DNA from: UMGS1696 sp045643285
GTDB taxonomy: Bacteria > Bacillota > Clostridia > Oscillospirales > CAG-272
Direction: 5' to 3'
Length of the DNA stretch: 64,000 nucleotides
Assembly (NCBI GenBank): GCA_045643285.1
Contig: JAZUKN010000102.1
Location: forward strand, 62,001-126,000
Positions 52,577 through 61,289 of the stretch are shown in pieces. Every line of letters begins with the position of its first letter. The first letter of the stretch is position 1. A model generated the notes under the pieces. The model made no database searches. It had not been told where the DNA came from and was given only the letters and a program-made list of their open reading frames with translations. The position numbers and the translations under genes are program-made.

Positions 52577-53503
52577 ATGAAATTTATAAAAAAAGCAGCC
52601 GTCGCGGTTATTCTGTGTGCGGCGGCAGTAAATATGTACGGAAATTATTCCGATTTGATATATCAGACAGTCGGAGGAGCTTTTTCACTTGCGGCGACTG
52701 TCTTTGAAGAGCTTTATCCCGATACAGTCGCGCCGAAAAGAGGAAAGAACGCACCGACCGAGGAAACAAGCGAAACCGTGTCGACGGCTGTTGAGACTTT
52801 CTCGACGAATCCGTGCGGCTGGTACTGTATGCACAAGAAGAACGGCGAACGTCCTCCGCTTCCCGGCGAGATGAGCTATATCGGAAACTACGGCGGATAC
52901 TACCTCGGAGACGACGAAAAAGTGATCTATCTCACATTCGACGCAGGGTATGAAAACGGAAACATCGAAAAGATCCTCGACACGCTGAAAGCGGAAGAAG
53001 TGCCTGCGGCGTTCTTCATTCTCGAAAACCTTGTTGAATCAAATACCGAACTCGTTATGCGAATGGCTGATGAGGGACATTTAGTCTGCAACCACACCGC
53101 CAAGCATAAGGATATGACAAAAATGGCGACGGAGTCCGACTTTGCCGCAGAGCTGGCAAGAATGGAGAATGTTTACACCGAGATAACGGGAAGAAAGCTC
53201 GCACACTATTTCAGACCGCCGGAAGGGAAAATAAGCGAACAAAGCCTTGCGTGGGCGGATTCGCTCGGATATAAAACTATCCTCTGGAGCTATGCATACG
53301 CCGACTGGGACAATGCAAAACAGCCCGATCCGTCTGCCGCAGTGGAAAAGATCATCTCCGGCACGCATAACGGCGAAGTCCTGCTTCTGCATCCTACTTC
53401 TTCAACTAACGCCGAGATACTGCCTGAGCTTATCCACCGCTGGAAGGAAATGGGCTACCGCTTCGGCACGCTTGACGAACTGACGGGAAGTGATAAAGGA
53501 TGA
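52577..53503 (+). CDS. PdaA-like polysaccharide deacetylase (CE4)
   Basis: A 308-residue exported protein with an N-terminal anchor (about 6-24) and a CE4 NodB domain from 113. The layout GWYCMHKKNGERPPLP, then YLGDDEKVIYLTFDAGYENG, matches the PdaA group, which removes acetyl from MurNAc to make muramic-delta-lactam of spore cortex. The metal and base residues are Asp122, His173 and His177 (CNHTAKHKD). RPPEGK and LLLHPTS are the later motifs. It is divergent from spoVAD, which fits a spore role. A TATAAT at 52541 may be its promoter. Confidence 0.85.
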   Translation: MKFIKKAAVAVILCAAAVNMYGNYSDLIYQTVGGAFSLAATVFEELYPDTVAPKRGKNAPTEETSETVSTAVETFSTNPCGWYCMHKKNGERPPLPGEMSYIGNYGGYYLGDDEKVIYLTFDAGYENGNIEKILDTLKAEEVPAAFFILENLVESNTELVMRMADEGHLVCNHTAKHKDMTKMATESDFAAELARMENVYTEITGRKLAHYFRPPEGKISEQSLAWADSLGYKTILWSYAYADWDNAKQPDPSAAVEKIISGTHNGEVLLLHPTSSTNAEILPELIHRWKEMGYRFGTLDELTGSDKG

Positions 53504-54168
53504 AAAAAGCACTGATAGTCATTCTGTTGCTCTCTGTTCTCGTGATCCCTGTCCGAGCGGACGATAATGTTATATATTCGTGGCACTCGAACGAAAAAAA
53601 GATCGCGCTGACGTTTGACGACGGGCCGCATCCCGAACTGACGCGTGAGATACTCGATATTCTCGACGAATACGGCGTAAAGGCAACGTTTTTCGTCATT
53701 GGCGAGAACGCCGGATGGTATCCTGAGCTTGTCGCCGAGGAATATAACCGCGGACACGAGATAGGGAACCACACTTTTGACCACGGGGACATGAAAAAGC
53801 TGACGACCGATCAGATAAAAGCCGAGATAGAATCGACAGAAAATGCGGTGTACGAAAATATCGAATACCGCACGAAATTCTTCCGTCCTCCGGGAGGACT
53901 GATAGGGAACAGCGTTCTTTCCGCCGCGTCGGATGAGGATTACAGAATAGTCTGCTGGTCGGTCGATACGCGCGACTGGGCGCACACACCCGTTGATAAA
54001 ATAGTCGAAAACGTGCTCACGAATACCGGAGAGGGAGACATAATCCTTTTCCACGACTATATAAGCGGCGACAGCCCGACTCCTGCTGCACTGCGAAAAA
54101 TAATCCCCGAGCTTCTCTCGCGCGGCTATACGTTCGTGACGATTTCCGAACTTGTGAACTCGGATTGA
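53500..54168 (+). CDS. second CE4 polysaccharide deacetylase
   Basis: A 222-residue exported NodB-type deacetylase. Signal peptide 1-20. Motifs: LTFDDGPHP (Asp40/41), NHTFDHGD (His91, His95), RPPGG and ILFHDY. It overlaps the PdaA-like gene by 4 nt (ATGA), so the two are co-translated. The canonical TFDDGP contrasts with the TFDAGY of its partner, so the substrates probably differ (GlcNAc or MurNAc of peptidoglycan). It resembles the PdaB/PgdA group. Which one is unclear. Confidence 0.9.
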   Translation: MKKALIVILLLSVLVIPVRADDNVIYSWHSNEKKIALTFDDGPHPELTREILDILDEYGVKATFFVIGENAGWYPELVAEEYNRGHEIGNHTFDHGDMKKLTTDQIKAEIESTENAVYENIEYRTKFFRPPGGLIGNSVLSAASDEDYRIVCWSVDTRDWAHTPVDKIVENVLTNTGEGDIILFHDYISGDSPTPAALRKIIPELLSRGYTFVTISELVNSD

Positions 54169-54206
54169 ATAAAAAAAGAAATAACTCCATTTTTGAATGG
54201 AGTTAT
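54169..54206 (-). terminator. terminator of asnA (minus strand), also after the CE4 genes
   Basis: A perfect ATAACTCCATT / AATGGAGTTAT stem with loop TTTG. On the minus strand it is followed by TTCTTTTTTTATT. On plus there is no T run. Confidence 0.7.
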
Positions 54207-54228
54207 CAGCACAAAGCGGCTATAATAA

Positions 54229-54360
54229 GCCTTCTTCCGGGAGGAAGGTGGATGCCGGACGGGCAGACGGAAGGAGAGTGCGTGAAAAAACGATACGGTT
54301 ATTTGTCGTTTTTGCGTATTCTCCTCCACCGCTGCGCGGAGCCCCCTCAAAGAGGAAGCC
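54229..54360. repeat. 132-bp MITE-like repeat element, copy 2
   Basis: It is inverted relative to the element at 10056-10184 and aligns end to end with its reverse complement. The left end has CTTCTTCCGGGAGGAAG, then GACGGAAGGAG. The middle has GTGAAAAAACGATACGG and TTATTTGTCGTTTTTGCG. The right end has CTCCTCCACC and CCCCTCAAAGAGG. It lies between two convergent genes and is non-coding. Confidence 0.75.
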
Positions 54361-54395
54361 ATATTAAATATAACAATCTGTTTTTATATTTCACT

Positions 54396-55397
54396 TTACA
54401 GAAGCATTATTCCGTTTTCGGCGCAGACACGCATCGTCTCTTCATCCCAGACGGACGCCTGAACCTCGCCGATGTGCGCGTTCTGCATCATCAGCATACA
54501 AAGCCGCGACTGACCGATACCGCCGCCGATAGTAAGCGGAAGCTCGTTGTTAAGCAGCATTTTGTGGAACGGCAGGGAAGCGCGCTCTTCGCATCCGGCT
54601 TCTTTGAGCTGGCGTGCGAGCGATTCGCTGTCGACTCTGATACCCATTGACGAGATCTCGAACGCCATGGCGAGAACGTCGTTCCAGAGAAGAATGTCTC
54701 CGTTCAGCTCCCAGTCGTCGTAGTCGGGTGCGCGTCCGTCGTGCGGCTTGCCGCTCTTCAGCTTTTTGCCGATCTTCATTAAAAACGTCGTGTGGTGTCC
54801 CTTGACGTAAGCGTTTTCACGTTCTTTGGAAGAAAGTGTCGGATACATTTCTTCCAGCTCTTCCGTCGTTACGAACGATACTTCGGGAGAGATGCTGCAC
54901 TCAAGCTCGGAGAACTCGTATCTCAGCGCGTTGTTCGTTGCGACTACTGCGGAGATGATCTTTTTTACGACCGATTTGAGATAATCTTCGTTCCGCATCG
55001 TTTCGTCGATGACCTTTTCCCAGTCCCACTGGTCTACGTAGATCGAATGGATGTTGTCGACGTCCTCGTCGCGGCGAATGGCGTTCATGTCGGTGTAAAG
55101 TCCCTTGCCGACGCGGAAGTTGTACCGCTTCAGCGCGAGACGCTTCCATTTTGCGAGCGAGTGGACGACAACCGCTTCGTCATCGATCGACGGAACATCG
55201 AATCTGACGGGACGCTCGAAACCGTTTAAGTTGTCGTTAAGCCCCGAGCTGTCTCTGACGAACAGAGGAGCGGAAACACGTCTGAGATTCAGCTCTATTG
55301 CAAGATTCATCTGGAAAGTCCGCTTGATGTAGTCGATGGCGCGCTGTGTGTCGTAAACCGAGAGACGCGGCTTGTATCCGTCCGGAATTGTGATCAT
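54396..55397 (-). CDS. asnA: aspartate-ammonia ligase
   Basis: A 333-residue ammonia-dependent asparagine synthetase related to class II aaRS catalytic cores. Family stretches: RVSAPLFVRDSSGLNDNLNG, FDVPSIDDEAVVVHSLAKWKR, GKGLYTDMNAIRRDED and the closing LTIGGGIGQSRLCMLMM. It makes asparagine from aspartate, ammonia and ATP. GAGGTCG precedes the ATG. It has a near-perfect promoter and is monocistronic. I saw no T-box in the leader. Confidence 0.97.
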   Translation of the reverse strand: MITIPDGYKPRLSVYDTQRAIDYIKRTFQMNLAIELNLRRVSAPLFVRDSSGLNDNLNGFERPVRFDVPSIDDEAVVVHSLAKWKRLALKRYNFRVGKGLYTDMNAIRRDEDVDNIHSIYVDQWDWEKVIDETMRNEDYLKSVVKKIISAVVATNNALRYEFSELECSISPEVSFVTTEELEEMYPTLSSKERENAYVKGHHTTFLMKIGKKLKSGKPHDGRAPDYDDWELNGDILLWNDVLAMAFEISSMGIRVDSESLARQLKEAGCEERASLPFHKMLLNNELPLTIGGGIGQSRLCMLMMQNAHIGEVQASVWDEETMRVCAENGIMLL

Positions 55398-55470
55398 TTT
55401 TCGACCTCACTGAGTTAATACTCTTTTGATTTTTTACTGAAAAACTATTATTTATAACTGATTTATGAGA

Positions 55471-55499
55471 ATTATACCATTCATCCGCACCCGTGTCAA
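55471..55499 (-). promoter_or_regulatory. consensus promoter of asnA
   Basis: On the minus strand TTGACA, a 17-nt spacer and TATAAT, giving a leader of about 70 nt. The rest of the 335-nt gap 55398-55732 is AT-rich and holds this promoter and the divergent one at 55628. Confidence 0.92.
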
Positions 55500-55627
55500 G
55501 TATGTCAAAGAACAAAAAACACATTAAAAAGAACACAATTTGACCTAATTATTATGTAAAGTAAATATAAAATGTCGATTTATTTTGTAAAATACATAAA
55601 AAATCCAAAAAAGAATTGAAAAAGGCA

Positions 55628-55662
55628 TTGACTTTACGGTAAAAACATTATATAATATGTTT
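55628..55662 (+). promoter_or_regulatory. promoter and candidate operator of the BlaI-type gene
   Basis: TTGACT (55628-55633), a 17-nt spacer and TATAAT (55651-55656). A dyad AAACAT-N8-ATGTTT (55643-55662) covers the -10 box and would be a sensible site for autorepression. BlaI-type operators are also ACA/TGT dyads. Confidence 0.6.
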
Positions 55663-55732
55663 CGTAGTATTACATTAGTAAAACAAAATTTGTCCTTTCG
55701 ATTAAAAATACTTAAGATGTTGAGGAGCTGCA

Positions 55733-56119
55733 ATGCAGTACAAGAACATGATTAAGCTGCCTGAAAGTGAGCTTGAGGTTATGCAGGCTATATGGTTGCT
55801 TAATGAATCAGGTGAGAAAGCAGTTTCCGCCGGGTTGATAATGGATAGATACCCCGAGCTGAATCGCCTTAAACTCACGACCGTCCTCACGCTGATCACG
55901 AGACTCCATTCAAAAGGTTACCTGAAAATCGAAAAGATCGGACGCTCGAATTGCTACACACCGATAGTTCCGCTCAAGGATTACAGAAAATTCGCACTTG
56001 CGGATTTTGCCGAAAAGCTGTACGGAACCGATAAGGTGGGATTCGTCAAAGCGATCTTGTCCGACGGTTCGTTTACGAAGAAGGAGCTTGAAGCGTTGAA
56101 GGAATTCATAGCCGAATAA
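55733..56119 (+). CDS. BlaI/MecI/CopY-type repressor
   Basis: A 128-residue winged-helix protein of the penicillinase-repressor family: LPESELEVMQAIWLL, the recognition region LKLTTVLTLITRLHSKGYL, and the beta-wing KIEKIGRSNCYTPIV. The C-terminal half (about 80-128) is the dimerisation part. The sensor protease BlaR1/MecR1 that normally accompanies such repressors is not adjacent, so the signal is unknown. TGAGGAG precedes the ATG. It is followed by its own terminator. Confidence 0.92.
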   Translation: MQYKNMIKLPESELEVMQAIWLLNESGEKAVSAGLIMDRYPELNRLKLTTVLTLITRLHSKGYLKIEKIGRSNCYTPIVPLKDYRKFALADFAEKLYGTDKVGFVKAILSDGSFTKKELEALKEFIAE

Positions 56120-56162
56120 GTGAATAGTGTTCTCTTCAATTATTATTATTTTACATAAACTT

Positions 56163-56196
56163 GAAGTGTTTTGTTTACTCAAAACACTTCTTTTTT
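56163..56196 (+). terminator. intrinsic terminator of the BlaI-type gene
   Basis: A perfect GAAGTGTTTT / AAAACACTTC stem, 8-nt loop, six-T tail. Confidence 0.93.
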
Positions 56197-56248
56197 GCTG
56201 TTTTCGGATAAGATACACGTTCTTGACGGAATAATTCGGGAAATATAT

Positions 56249-56276
56249 TGAAAAAATCTCAAAAATGAGTATAATA
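56249..56276 (+). promoter_or_regulatory. promoter of the envelope polysaccharide operon
   Basis: TTGAAA, a 16-nt spacer and TATAAT, about 33 nt upstream of the first ATG. Confidence 0.75.
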
Positions 56277-56308
56277 TACTATGTATAATTCTGAAAGGAG
56301 GAAAGCCG

Positions 56309-58339
56309 ATGAACAGATTAGGGACAGACGGCAAAAAAAGCGGAAAGCTGTCTTCGTTCTTCCGCTCAAGCCTCATTATCTCTTCAATAGATAAATTCAC
56401 TTCATATATATATTCGCTTTTCGGAAGCGGTTTGTTCGGTATGATCTTCACGGGCTACAGGCACGAGACAAAAACCGTTCTTTCCGAGAATAAAAAAGAA
56501 TCCCGCGGACGACTGTCCGAGATTAGACGAAGCATCTGCCGCTTTATAGAATCGAGCTTTTTCGTCAATCTTGTAAAGAATATCGCCGACTTCTTCCTTG
56601 AATGTAAGATGAAGGTCTACGGCGCGTTCCTTGTATCATTTGCTGTATATAATATAATTGTGGCCTCTTTCACCGCGCTCGTGAAGAACGACGTGTCCGT
56701 TATAACGGGGAACACAGGCGTTGCGGTGGCACTTGTGATAGGTCTTGCGGCGATACCGCTGATTTTCTCAAAAAAGAATCTCGCCGAGGCACTGACCTCT
56801 TCGTTTATCGGAAAAGCTGTCCTCAGATATACGGGCTATACGTCGCTTGAACATTCCGGCAAGGACGCACACCGCGGATACGCAAGCGTCGGATTCTTAC
56901 TCGGTGTAATCGTTGCGGTAGTAACACATACGTTTAATCCTCTCTTGGTTCTCGTCGGTATGCTTGCCGTGGTGTGGGCATATCTCGTGCTTATCAGACC
57001 GGAGATTGGCGTGCTGACGATGTTCTTTGCGATGCCGTTTCTGCCGACCATGGTGCTTGCCGCAATAGTTATTTACACTTTCCTATGCTTCTGCATAAAG
57101 CTCTTGCGCGGCAAACGTGTGCTTCGCTTTGAGCCGATCGACATAGTGGTGATAGCGTTCACCGCAATACTGTTCTCCGGCGGCATAATCACACTCTCCC
57201 CCGATTCGTTGAAGCCGGCTCTTCTTATGGTGTGCCTTATAATGGGGTACTTCCTCACTGTAGAGCTTATCGAATCACGCGAGTGGCTTGTCCGCTGTTC
57301 GGTGACGGCAGTCGTCTCCGCGTCGCTTGTGTCTCTGTACGGTATCATAACATACTACACCGGAAGCGGCTACTATTCAAAGGCATGGCTTGACTCCGAT
57401 ATGTTCAACGGCATTTCAAACCGCGCCGTATCGACTCTTGAAAACCCGAATATGCTCGGTGAATATCTGATACTGCTCCTCCCGATCGCACTTGTTATGC
57501 TTATCGGAAAGGGCGAGGGACTCAGAAAACTTCCGGCACTGTTCTGTATCGCACTTATGGGAGCGTGCCTGCTTCTTACATGGAGCCGCGGCGCATGGCT
57601 CGCACTGATAGTCGCGCTCGTCTGCTTCCTCTTTATGTGGCACTACCGCTCGATATGGCTCGTACTGCTCGGCGTTGCATCGATCCCGATTTTGCCGTCT
57701 ATATTGCCGCAGTCGATCATTAACCGCTTTGCGTCAATCGGCAATATGTCCGACTCGTCGACGTCGTACAGAGTATATATTTGGCGCGCGGCAGTCAATA
57801 TGCTCAAAGACAACGCCGTAGCCGGTATCGGGATAGGCGAGAGCGCGTGGAGACGGCTTTATCCGCTTTACGCATATATGGGTATCGAGGTCGCACCGCA
57901 CTCGCATAACCTGTTCATTCAGACTTGGCTTGAGCTTGGCGTGTTCGGATTCACCGCACTCGTCGTGTTCATATTCCTGCTTCTGAAATCCGCATTTTCA
58001 CTGTTCTCGGATATAAAGTCCTGCTCGCTGAAGACCGCAGAGCTGTCTGAGAGAATGTTGCTCGACAATACGCTCTTTCCAAACAGTAAGGTCGAATCCC
58101 GCAGCGCGAGCCGCCGACAGATTCGCCTGTCCGTAATAGGACCGCTCACCGGAATAATCGCGGTTCTCGTGCAGGGAATGACGGACTACTCGTGGTACAA
58201 CTACAGACTGTATCTGATGTTCTGGCTTGTCGCAGGTCTGACTGTCGCATACATCAGAAACGGCAACTCGTATATTGAGCATACACCGTCCGTTGTAACG
58301 GAAATCAAACACAAAAAGAAAAAACGGGAGGAATCGTGA
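56309..58339 (+). CDS. O-antigen ligase / Wzy-like membrane protein
   Basis: A 676-residue polytopic protein. After a basic N-terminal region of about 110 residues come a dozen or so hydrophobic segments. The O-antigen-ligase (WaaL/RfaL) region is marked by NPNMLGEYLILLLPIAL, LLLTWSRGAWLALIVAL and the large external loop with SSTSYRVYIWRAAVNMLKDN and HSHNLFIQTWLELG. Such proteins join or polymerise undecaprenyl-linked glycans on the outer face. With TagO/WecA two genes on, it points to a wall or capsular polymer. AAAGGAGG precedes the ATG. Confidence 0.88.
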   Translation: MNRLGTDGKKSGKLSSFFRSSLIISSIDKFTSYIYSLFGSGLFGMIFTGYRHETKTVLSENKKESRGRLSEIRRSICRFIESSFFVNLVKNIADFFLECKMKVYGAFLVSFAVYNIIVASFTALVKNDVSVITGNTGVAVALVIGLAAIPLIFSKKNLAEALTSSFIGKAVLRYTGYTSLEHSGKDAHRGYASVGFLLGVIVAVVTHTFNPLLVLVGMLAVVWAYLVLIRPEIGVLTMFFAMPFLPTMVLAAIVIYTFLCFCIKLLRGKRVLRFEPIDIVVIAFTAILFSGGIITLSPDSLKPALLMVCLIMGYFLTVELIESREWLVRCSVTAVVSASLVSLYGIITYYTGSGYYSKAWLDSDMFNGISNRAVSTLENPNMLGEYLILLLPIALVMLIGKGEGLRKLPALFCIALMGACLLLTWSRGAWLALIVALVCFLFMWHYRSIWLVLLGVASIPILPSILPQSIINRFASIGNMSDSSTSYRVYIWRAAVNMLKDNAVAGIGIGESAWRRLYPLYAYMGIEVAPHSHNLFIQTWLELGVFGFTALVVFIFLLLKSAFSLFSDIKSCSLKTAELSERMLLDNTLFPNSKVESRSASRRQIRLSVIGPLTGIIAVLVQGMTDYSWYNYRLYLMFWLVAGLTVAYIRNGNSYIEHTPSVVTEIKHKKKKREES

Positions 58340-58833
58340 TGAAAGAGAAAAAGATTCGCTTCAATTTCATTGACGTGCTGCTGATACTTGTTATCGCCGC
58401 CGTAGTGTTCGTACTTCTGTATATTTTCGTGTTCAGCGAAAACAAAAACGAAGTCTCGGCAGGCGCGGAACAGACGACCATTCGCTATGTCGTCCAGGCA
58501 ACAGAAGTTGACGAACAGTTCGACGGACTCGCAAAGGTCGGTGATCAGGCAGAAGAATCCGTAGTCCGCAAGAATATCGGAACGGTGATCGGCGTTCAGT
58601 CTGAGCCATACAAAAAAGTCACGTTCGACTATGAAAACGGACGTGAAACGGTATCCGAGGTCGACGGCAGAGTGACGGTCAACCTGACTATTGAGGCAAC
58701 TGCCACAGAAAGCGATACCGCGTTCAGCGTAAACGGATGCGATATAAGAGTAGGACAGCAGTACAGCGTCGCACTTCCGGATGTATTCCTTTCGGGATAC
58801 TGCATCGAGCTGTCTGCCGACACACAAAACTGA
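58339..58833 (+). CDS. DUF4330-like anchored extracellular protein
   Basis: A 164-residue bitopic protein with one N-terminal membrane segment (about 11-31) and a beta-rich outer domain. The N-terminal FNFIDVLLILVIAAVV and the GTVIGVQSEPYKKVTFD stretch fit the DUF4330 group. Function unknown. The start overlaps the ligase-like gene by one base (TGATG) with GGGAGG upstream. A second protein of the same plan lies three genes on. Both are in the polysaccharide operon, so a role in polymer assembly or anchoring is inferred. Confidence 0.75.
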   Translation: MKEKKIRFNFIDVLLILVIAAVVFVLLYIFVFSENKNEVSAGAEQTTIRYVVQATEVDEQFDGLAKVGDQAEESVVRKNIGTVIGVQSEPYKKVTFDYENGRETVSEVDGRVTVNLTIEATATESDTAFSVNGCDIRVGQQYSVALPDVFLSGYCIELSADTQN

Positions 58834-58853
58834 CTTAACGGGGATTTACTGAA

Positions 58854-60050
58854 ATGATACAGTTTATTATGATTCTCGTCGCATTCATCTGCGCGGGACT
58901 GCTCGCTTATTCTCTGACGCCTGCCGTGAGAGTGCTTGCATTCAAGATCGGTGCTATCGACATTCCGCTTGATTCACGCCGCGTGCATGAAAAGCCGATC
59001 CCGCGTATCGGTGGACTTGCCATTTATCTCAGCTTCGTCATCACGACCGCTCTTTTCTGCGGAGCGAACAGAACGCTCCTTACGATATGGATAGGCGGCT
59101 TCATCCTCGTCGCAGTCGGGATACTTGACGACATCTTCCGCCTTAATGCATGGATAAAGCTGTTTGCACAGGTTGCAGTCGCAGTGTTCGCCGTCCTCTT
59201 CGGCTCGGTCATCGACCACGTCAATATCGGCGGTTATATCGATCTCGGCTTCTGGGCGTTCCCGCTGTCCGTGCTTTGGATAGTAGGACTCACGAACGCC
59301 ATAAACTTCATCGACGGTCTTGACGGTCTTGCGTGCGGTGTCAGTGCAATTTCATCGCTTTCGATGCTTCTCGTCGTGCTTCTCCACGGAGATATGGTAA
59401 GCACGCTCCTCTGCGCCGTGCTGTTCGGATCGTGTATCGGATTTTTGCCGTTCAACTCTAATCCGGCGAGAATATTCATGGGAGACACCGGCGCGCTGTT
59501 CCTCGGATTCAGCCTTGCGATACTGTCAGTCAACGGTGTGTTCAAGCTCCACGCGATGCTGTCGTTCCTCGTTCCGTTGATAGTATTCGCACTTCCGATA
59601 TTCGACGCCGCGTTTGCAATTTTCAGACGGCTTATCCACGGAAAAAGCCCGTTCGCTCCCGATAGAGGGCATATCCACCACAGACTTATCGACCTTGGCT
59701 TTACTCAGAAGGAATCCGTAAAGATCCTGTACGCGATCTGCGGCATCCTCGGACTTGTTGCGGTGTTCTGCTCCGACTCGTTCTTTGAGAGCTACCGCGC
59801 ACTGAGAACCGTTGCAATAGCCGTTATCGCAATAGTGATATTCATAATCAATTTCCTTATCATGCGTTGCCCCGGTACACGCCGTCACTCCGGTCTTATC
59901 GACGATAATCTGACGACGGAAGAATTCATAAAAGAACTTGATCCGGAGACTGCAAAGAAACTCGAAAAGCACAACGGACTTCAAGAAGGTAAAGACGACT
60001 TAAAAGACGATATCGCCGCTGAAGCGGACGAGAAAAAAGAAAATGAATAA
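58854..60050 (+). CDS. tagO: undecaprenyl-phosphate GlcNAc-1-phosphate transferase (TagO/WecA type)
   Basis: A 398-residue polytopic enzyme that moves a sugar-1-phosphate (usually GlcNAc) from UDP-sugar to undecaprenyl phosphate, the first step of wall teichoic acid or related polymers. Motifs: RRVHEKPIPRIGG, NAINFIDGLDGLA, FLPFNSNPARIFMGDTGALF and DRGHIHHRLIDLG, all in canonical order. A hydrophilic, charged tail of about 50 residues closes the protein. It overlaps the next gene by 8 nt. The exact sugar is inferred. Confidence 0.94.
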   Translation: MIQFIMILVAFICAGLLAYSLTPAVRVLAFKIGAIDIPLDSRRVHEKPIPRIGGLAIYLSFVITTALFCGANRTLLTIWIGGFILVAVGILDDIFRLNAWIKLFAQVAVAVFAVLFGSVIDHVNIGGYIDLGFWAFPLSVLWIVGLTNAINFIDGLDGLACGVSAISSLSMLLVVLLHGDMVSTLLCAVLFGSCIGFLPFNSNPARIFMGDTGALFLGFSLAILSVNGVFKLHAMLSFLVPLIVFALPIFDAAFAIFRRLIHGKSPFAPDRGHIHHRLIDLGFTQKESVKILYAICGILGLVAVFCSDSFFESYRALRTVAIAVIAIVIFIINFLIMRCPGTRRHSGLIDDNLTTEEFIKELDPETAKKLEKHNGLQEGKDDLKDDIAAEADEKKENE

Positions 60051-60759
60051 TATGGATACAGAGAAAAAAACGAAAATTACGCTGAAAACAGCGATAATCC
60101 TCGCGCTCGCAGTGCTCCTTCTTGCCTTCGGCGTGATATTGCTCATCGGATTGCCGCGCGGCTGGTTCGGCGGAGATCCTTCCGAGAACGACGGACAGGG
60201 CGGAAAAGCCGGTATCGAGGATATCAAAGTCTTTACTCCCGACGGAGAACTGTTCATGACCGTAGACGGTGACGATCCGCTCGGCTCGGTCCCAAAAGTG
60301 ACGGACTATACCTGCACTGTTACCGTTTCCGATTCCTACGACGCTGTATCAAGCGCGAAATATGACGTTACCGCTTATAAAGGACGCTTCCGCATCGACG
60401 GAGAGGGAAGAACGGTTATTTATGACGGCAAAACGTACTATTCCGAATCTCAGTCGTATATCATACGGAAAGAAACGACCGATATGACGTTTGAGAGCGA
60501 GGTCGGTATCTGTTCTTTTGACGAGCTGATAGCAAGAGGGGCAAGAGAGGCAAGAGGTCTCGACCGGGATATGGCATTCGTCATTACGTTTGAAAACGGG
60601 GACTTGAGGGAAGAATACACAGTTTCCCTTGTTTACGGCATCGTAGTGTCCGGAACAGTTTACAGCGGAGATACGTTGGTTAAATCCTTCTCCGTTACCG
60701 ACATAAACATTCTTACAGATGAGAACATAGACCTCGGACGTTTAACGATTCCCGAATGA
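60043..60759 (+). CDS. unknown membrane-anchored extracellular protein
   Basis: A 238-residue protein not recognised. One membrane segment (about 15-37) follows a short basic cytoplasmic tail. The outer part is beta-rich and acidic, without Cys pairs or known catalytic motifs. It contains two stretches that may be related repeats (TCTVTVSDSYDAVSSAKYDV and VSGTVYSGDTLVKSFSVTD). It overlaps tagO by 8 nt and precedes a DUF4330-like gene by 18 nt, so it belongs to the polysaccharide operon. It is probably an accessory factor for polymer export or attachment. Confidence 0.75.
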   Translation: MNNMDTEKKTKITLKTAIILALAVLLLAFGVILLIGLPRGWFGGDPSENDGQGGKAGIEDIKVFTPDGELFMTVDGDDPLGSVPKVTDYTCTVTVSDSYDAVSSAKYDVTAYKGRFRIDGEGRTVIYDGKTYYSESQSYIIRKETTDMTFESEVGICSFDELIARGAREARGLDRDMAFVITFENGDLREEYTVSLVYGIVVSGTVYSGDTLVKSFSVTDINILTDENIDLGRLTIPE

Positions 60760-60777
60760 GAAAGCAGGAGTGAAAAT

Positions 60778-61281
60778 ATGAAAAACAAAAAGAAACTCGG
60801 TGCGCTTGACTACTGTATTATTTTTGCACTGATAGCCGTTGTCGTCTGCTTTGCAGTCAGATATATCGGCACGGACCGCTCGGAGGTCTCGGAGAAAGTC
60901 GAGCTTGAAGACTACATCGTATCGTTCAGAGTGTGCGGAATCAAGGATTCGTCGGCGAAAAACTATATGATGCCCGGCAGTAAATTCTATATCAAGGATA
61001 CCGGCGTATATTTCGGAGAACTCAGAGAGGGACTCACGATAAGAGACGCAGAAACATATTACGAGCTTGATAACGGTGAGATCGTGATCGGCTCGAATAA
61101 CGCAGTAGGGGATCTCTACCGCGTGGATGTTGACGGCAGCTTTACGGCACAGGGTAAGACGGACGCGAACGGCAAATTTCTCCTCGGCGGCAATACTTAC
61201 GTCGGCGTGAATAAAACGTTCATCATACAGAGCAAATATCTTTCGATCTCGATAATCGTAACGGATGTAAGAAAAGCGTAA
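60778..61281 (+). CDS. second DUF4330-like anchored protein
   Basis: A 167-residue bitopic protein with one membrane segment (about 10-27) and an outer domain with YIVSFRVCGIKDSSAKNYM, GSKFYIKDTG and a closing ISIIVTDVRKA. The layout matches the earlier DUF4330-like protein at 58339-58833, although sequence identity is low. AGCAGGAG precedes the ATG. It is the last gene of the operon and is followed by a terminator. Confidence 0.75.
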   Translation: MKNKKKLGALDYCIIFALIAVVVCFAVRYIGTDRSEVSEKVELEDYIVSFRVCGIKDSSAKNYMMPGSKFYIKDTGVYFGELREGLTIRDAETYYELDNGEIVIGSNNAVGDLYRVDVDGSFTAQGKTDANGKFLLGGNTYVGVNKTFIIQSKYLSISIIVTDVRKA

Positions 61282-61289
61282 GCATAAAG

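Noticed and set aside
55398..55470. T-box leader upstream of asnA
   Set aside because: The leader is only about 70 nt and lacks the conserved T-box sequence and a terminator.
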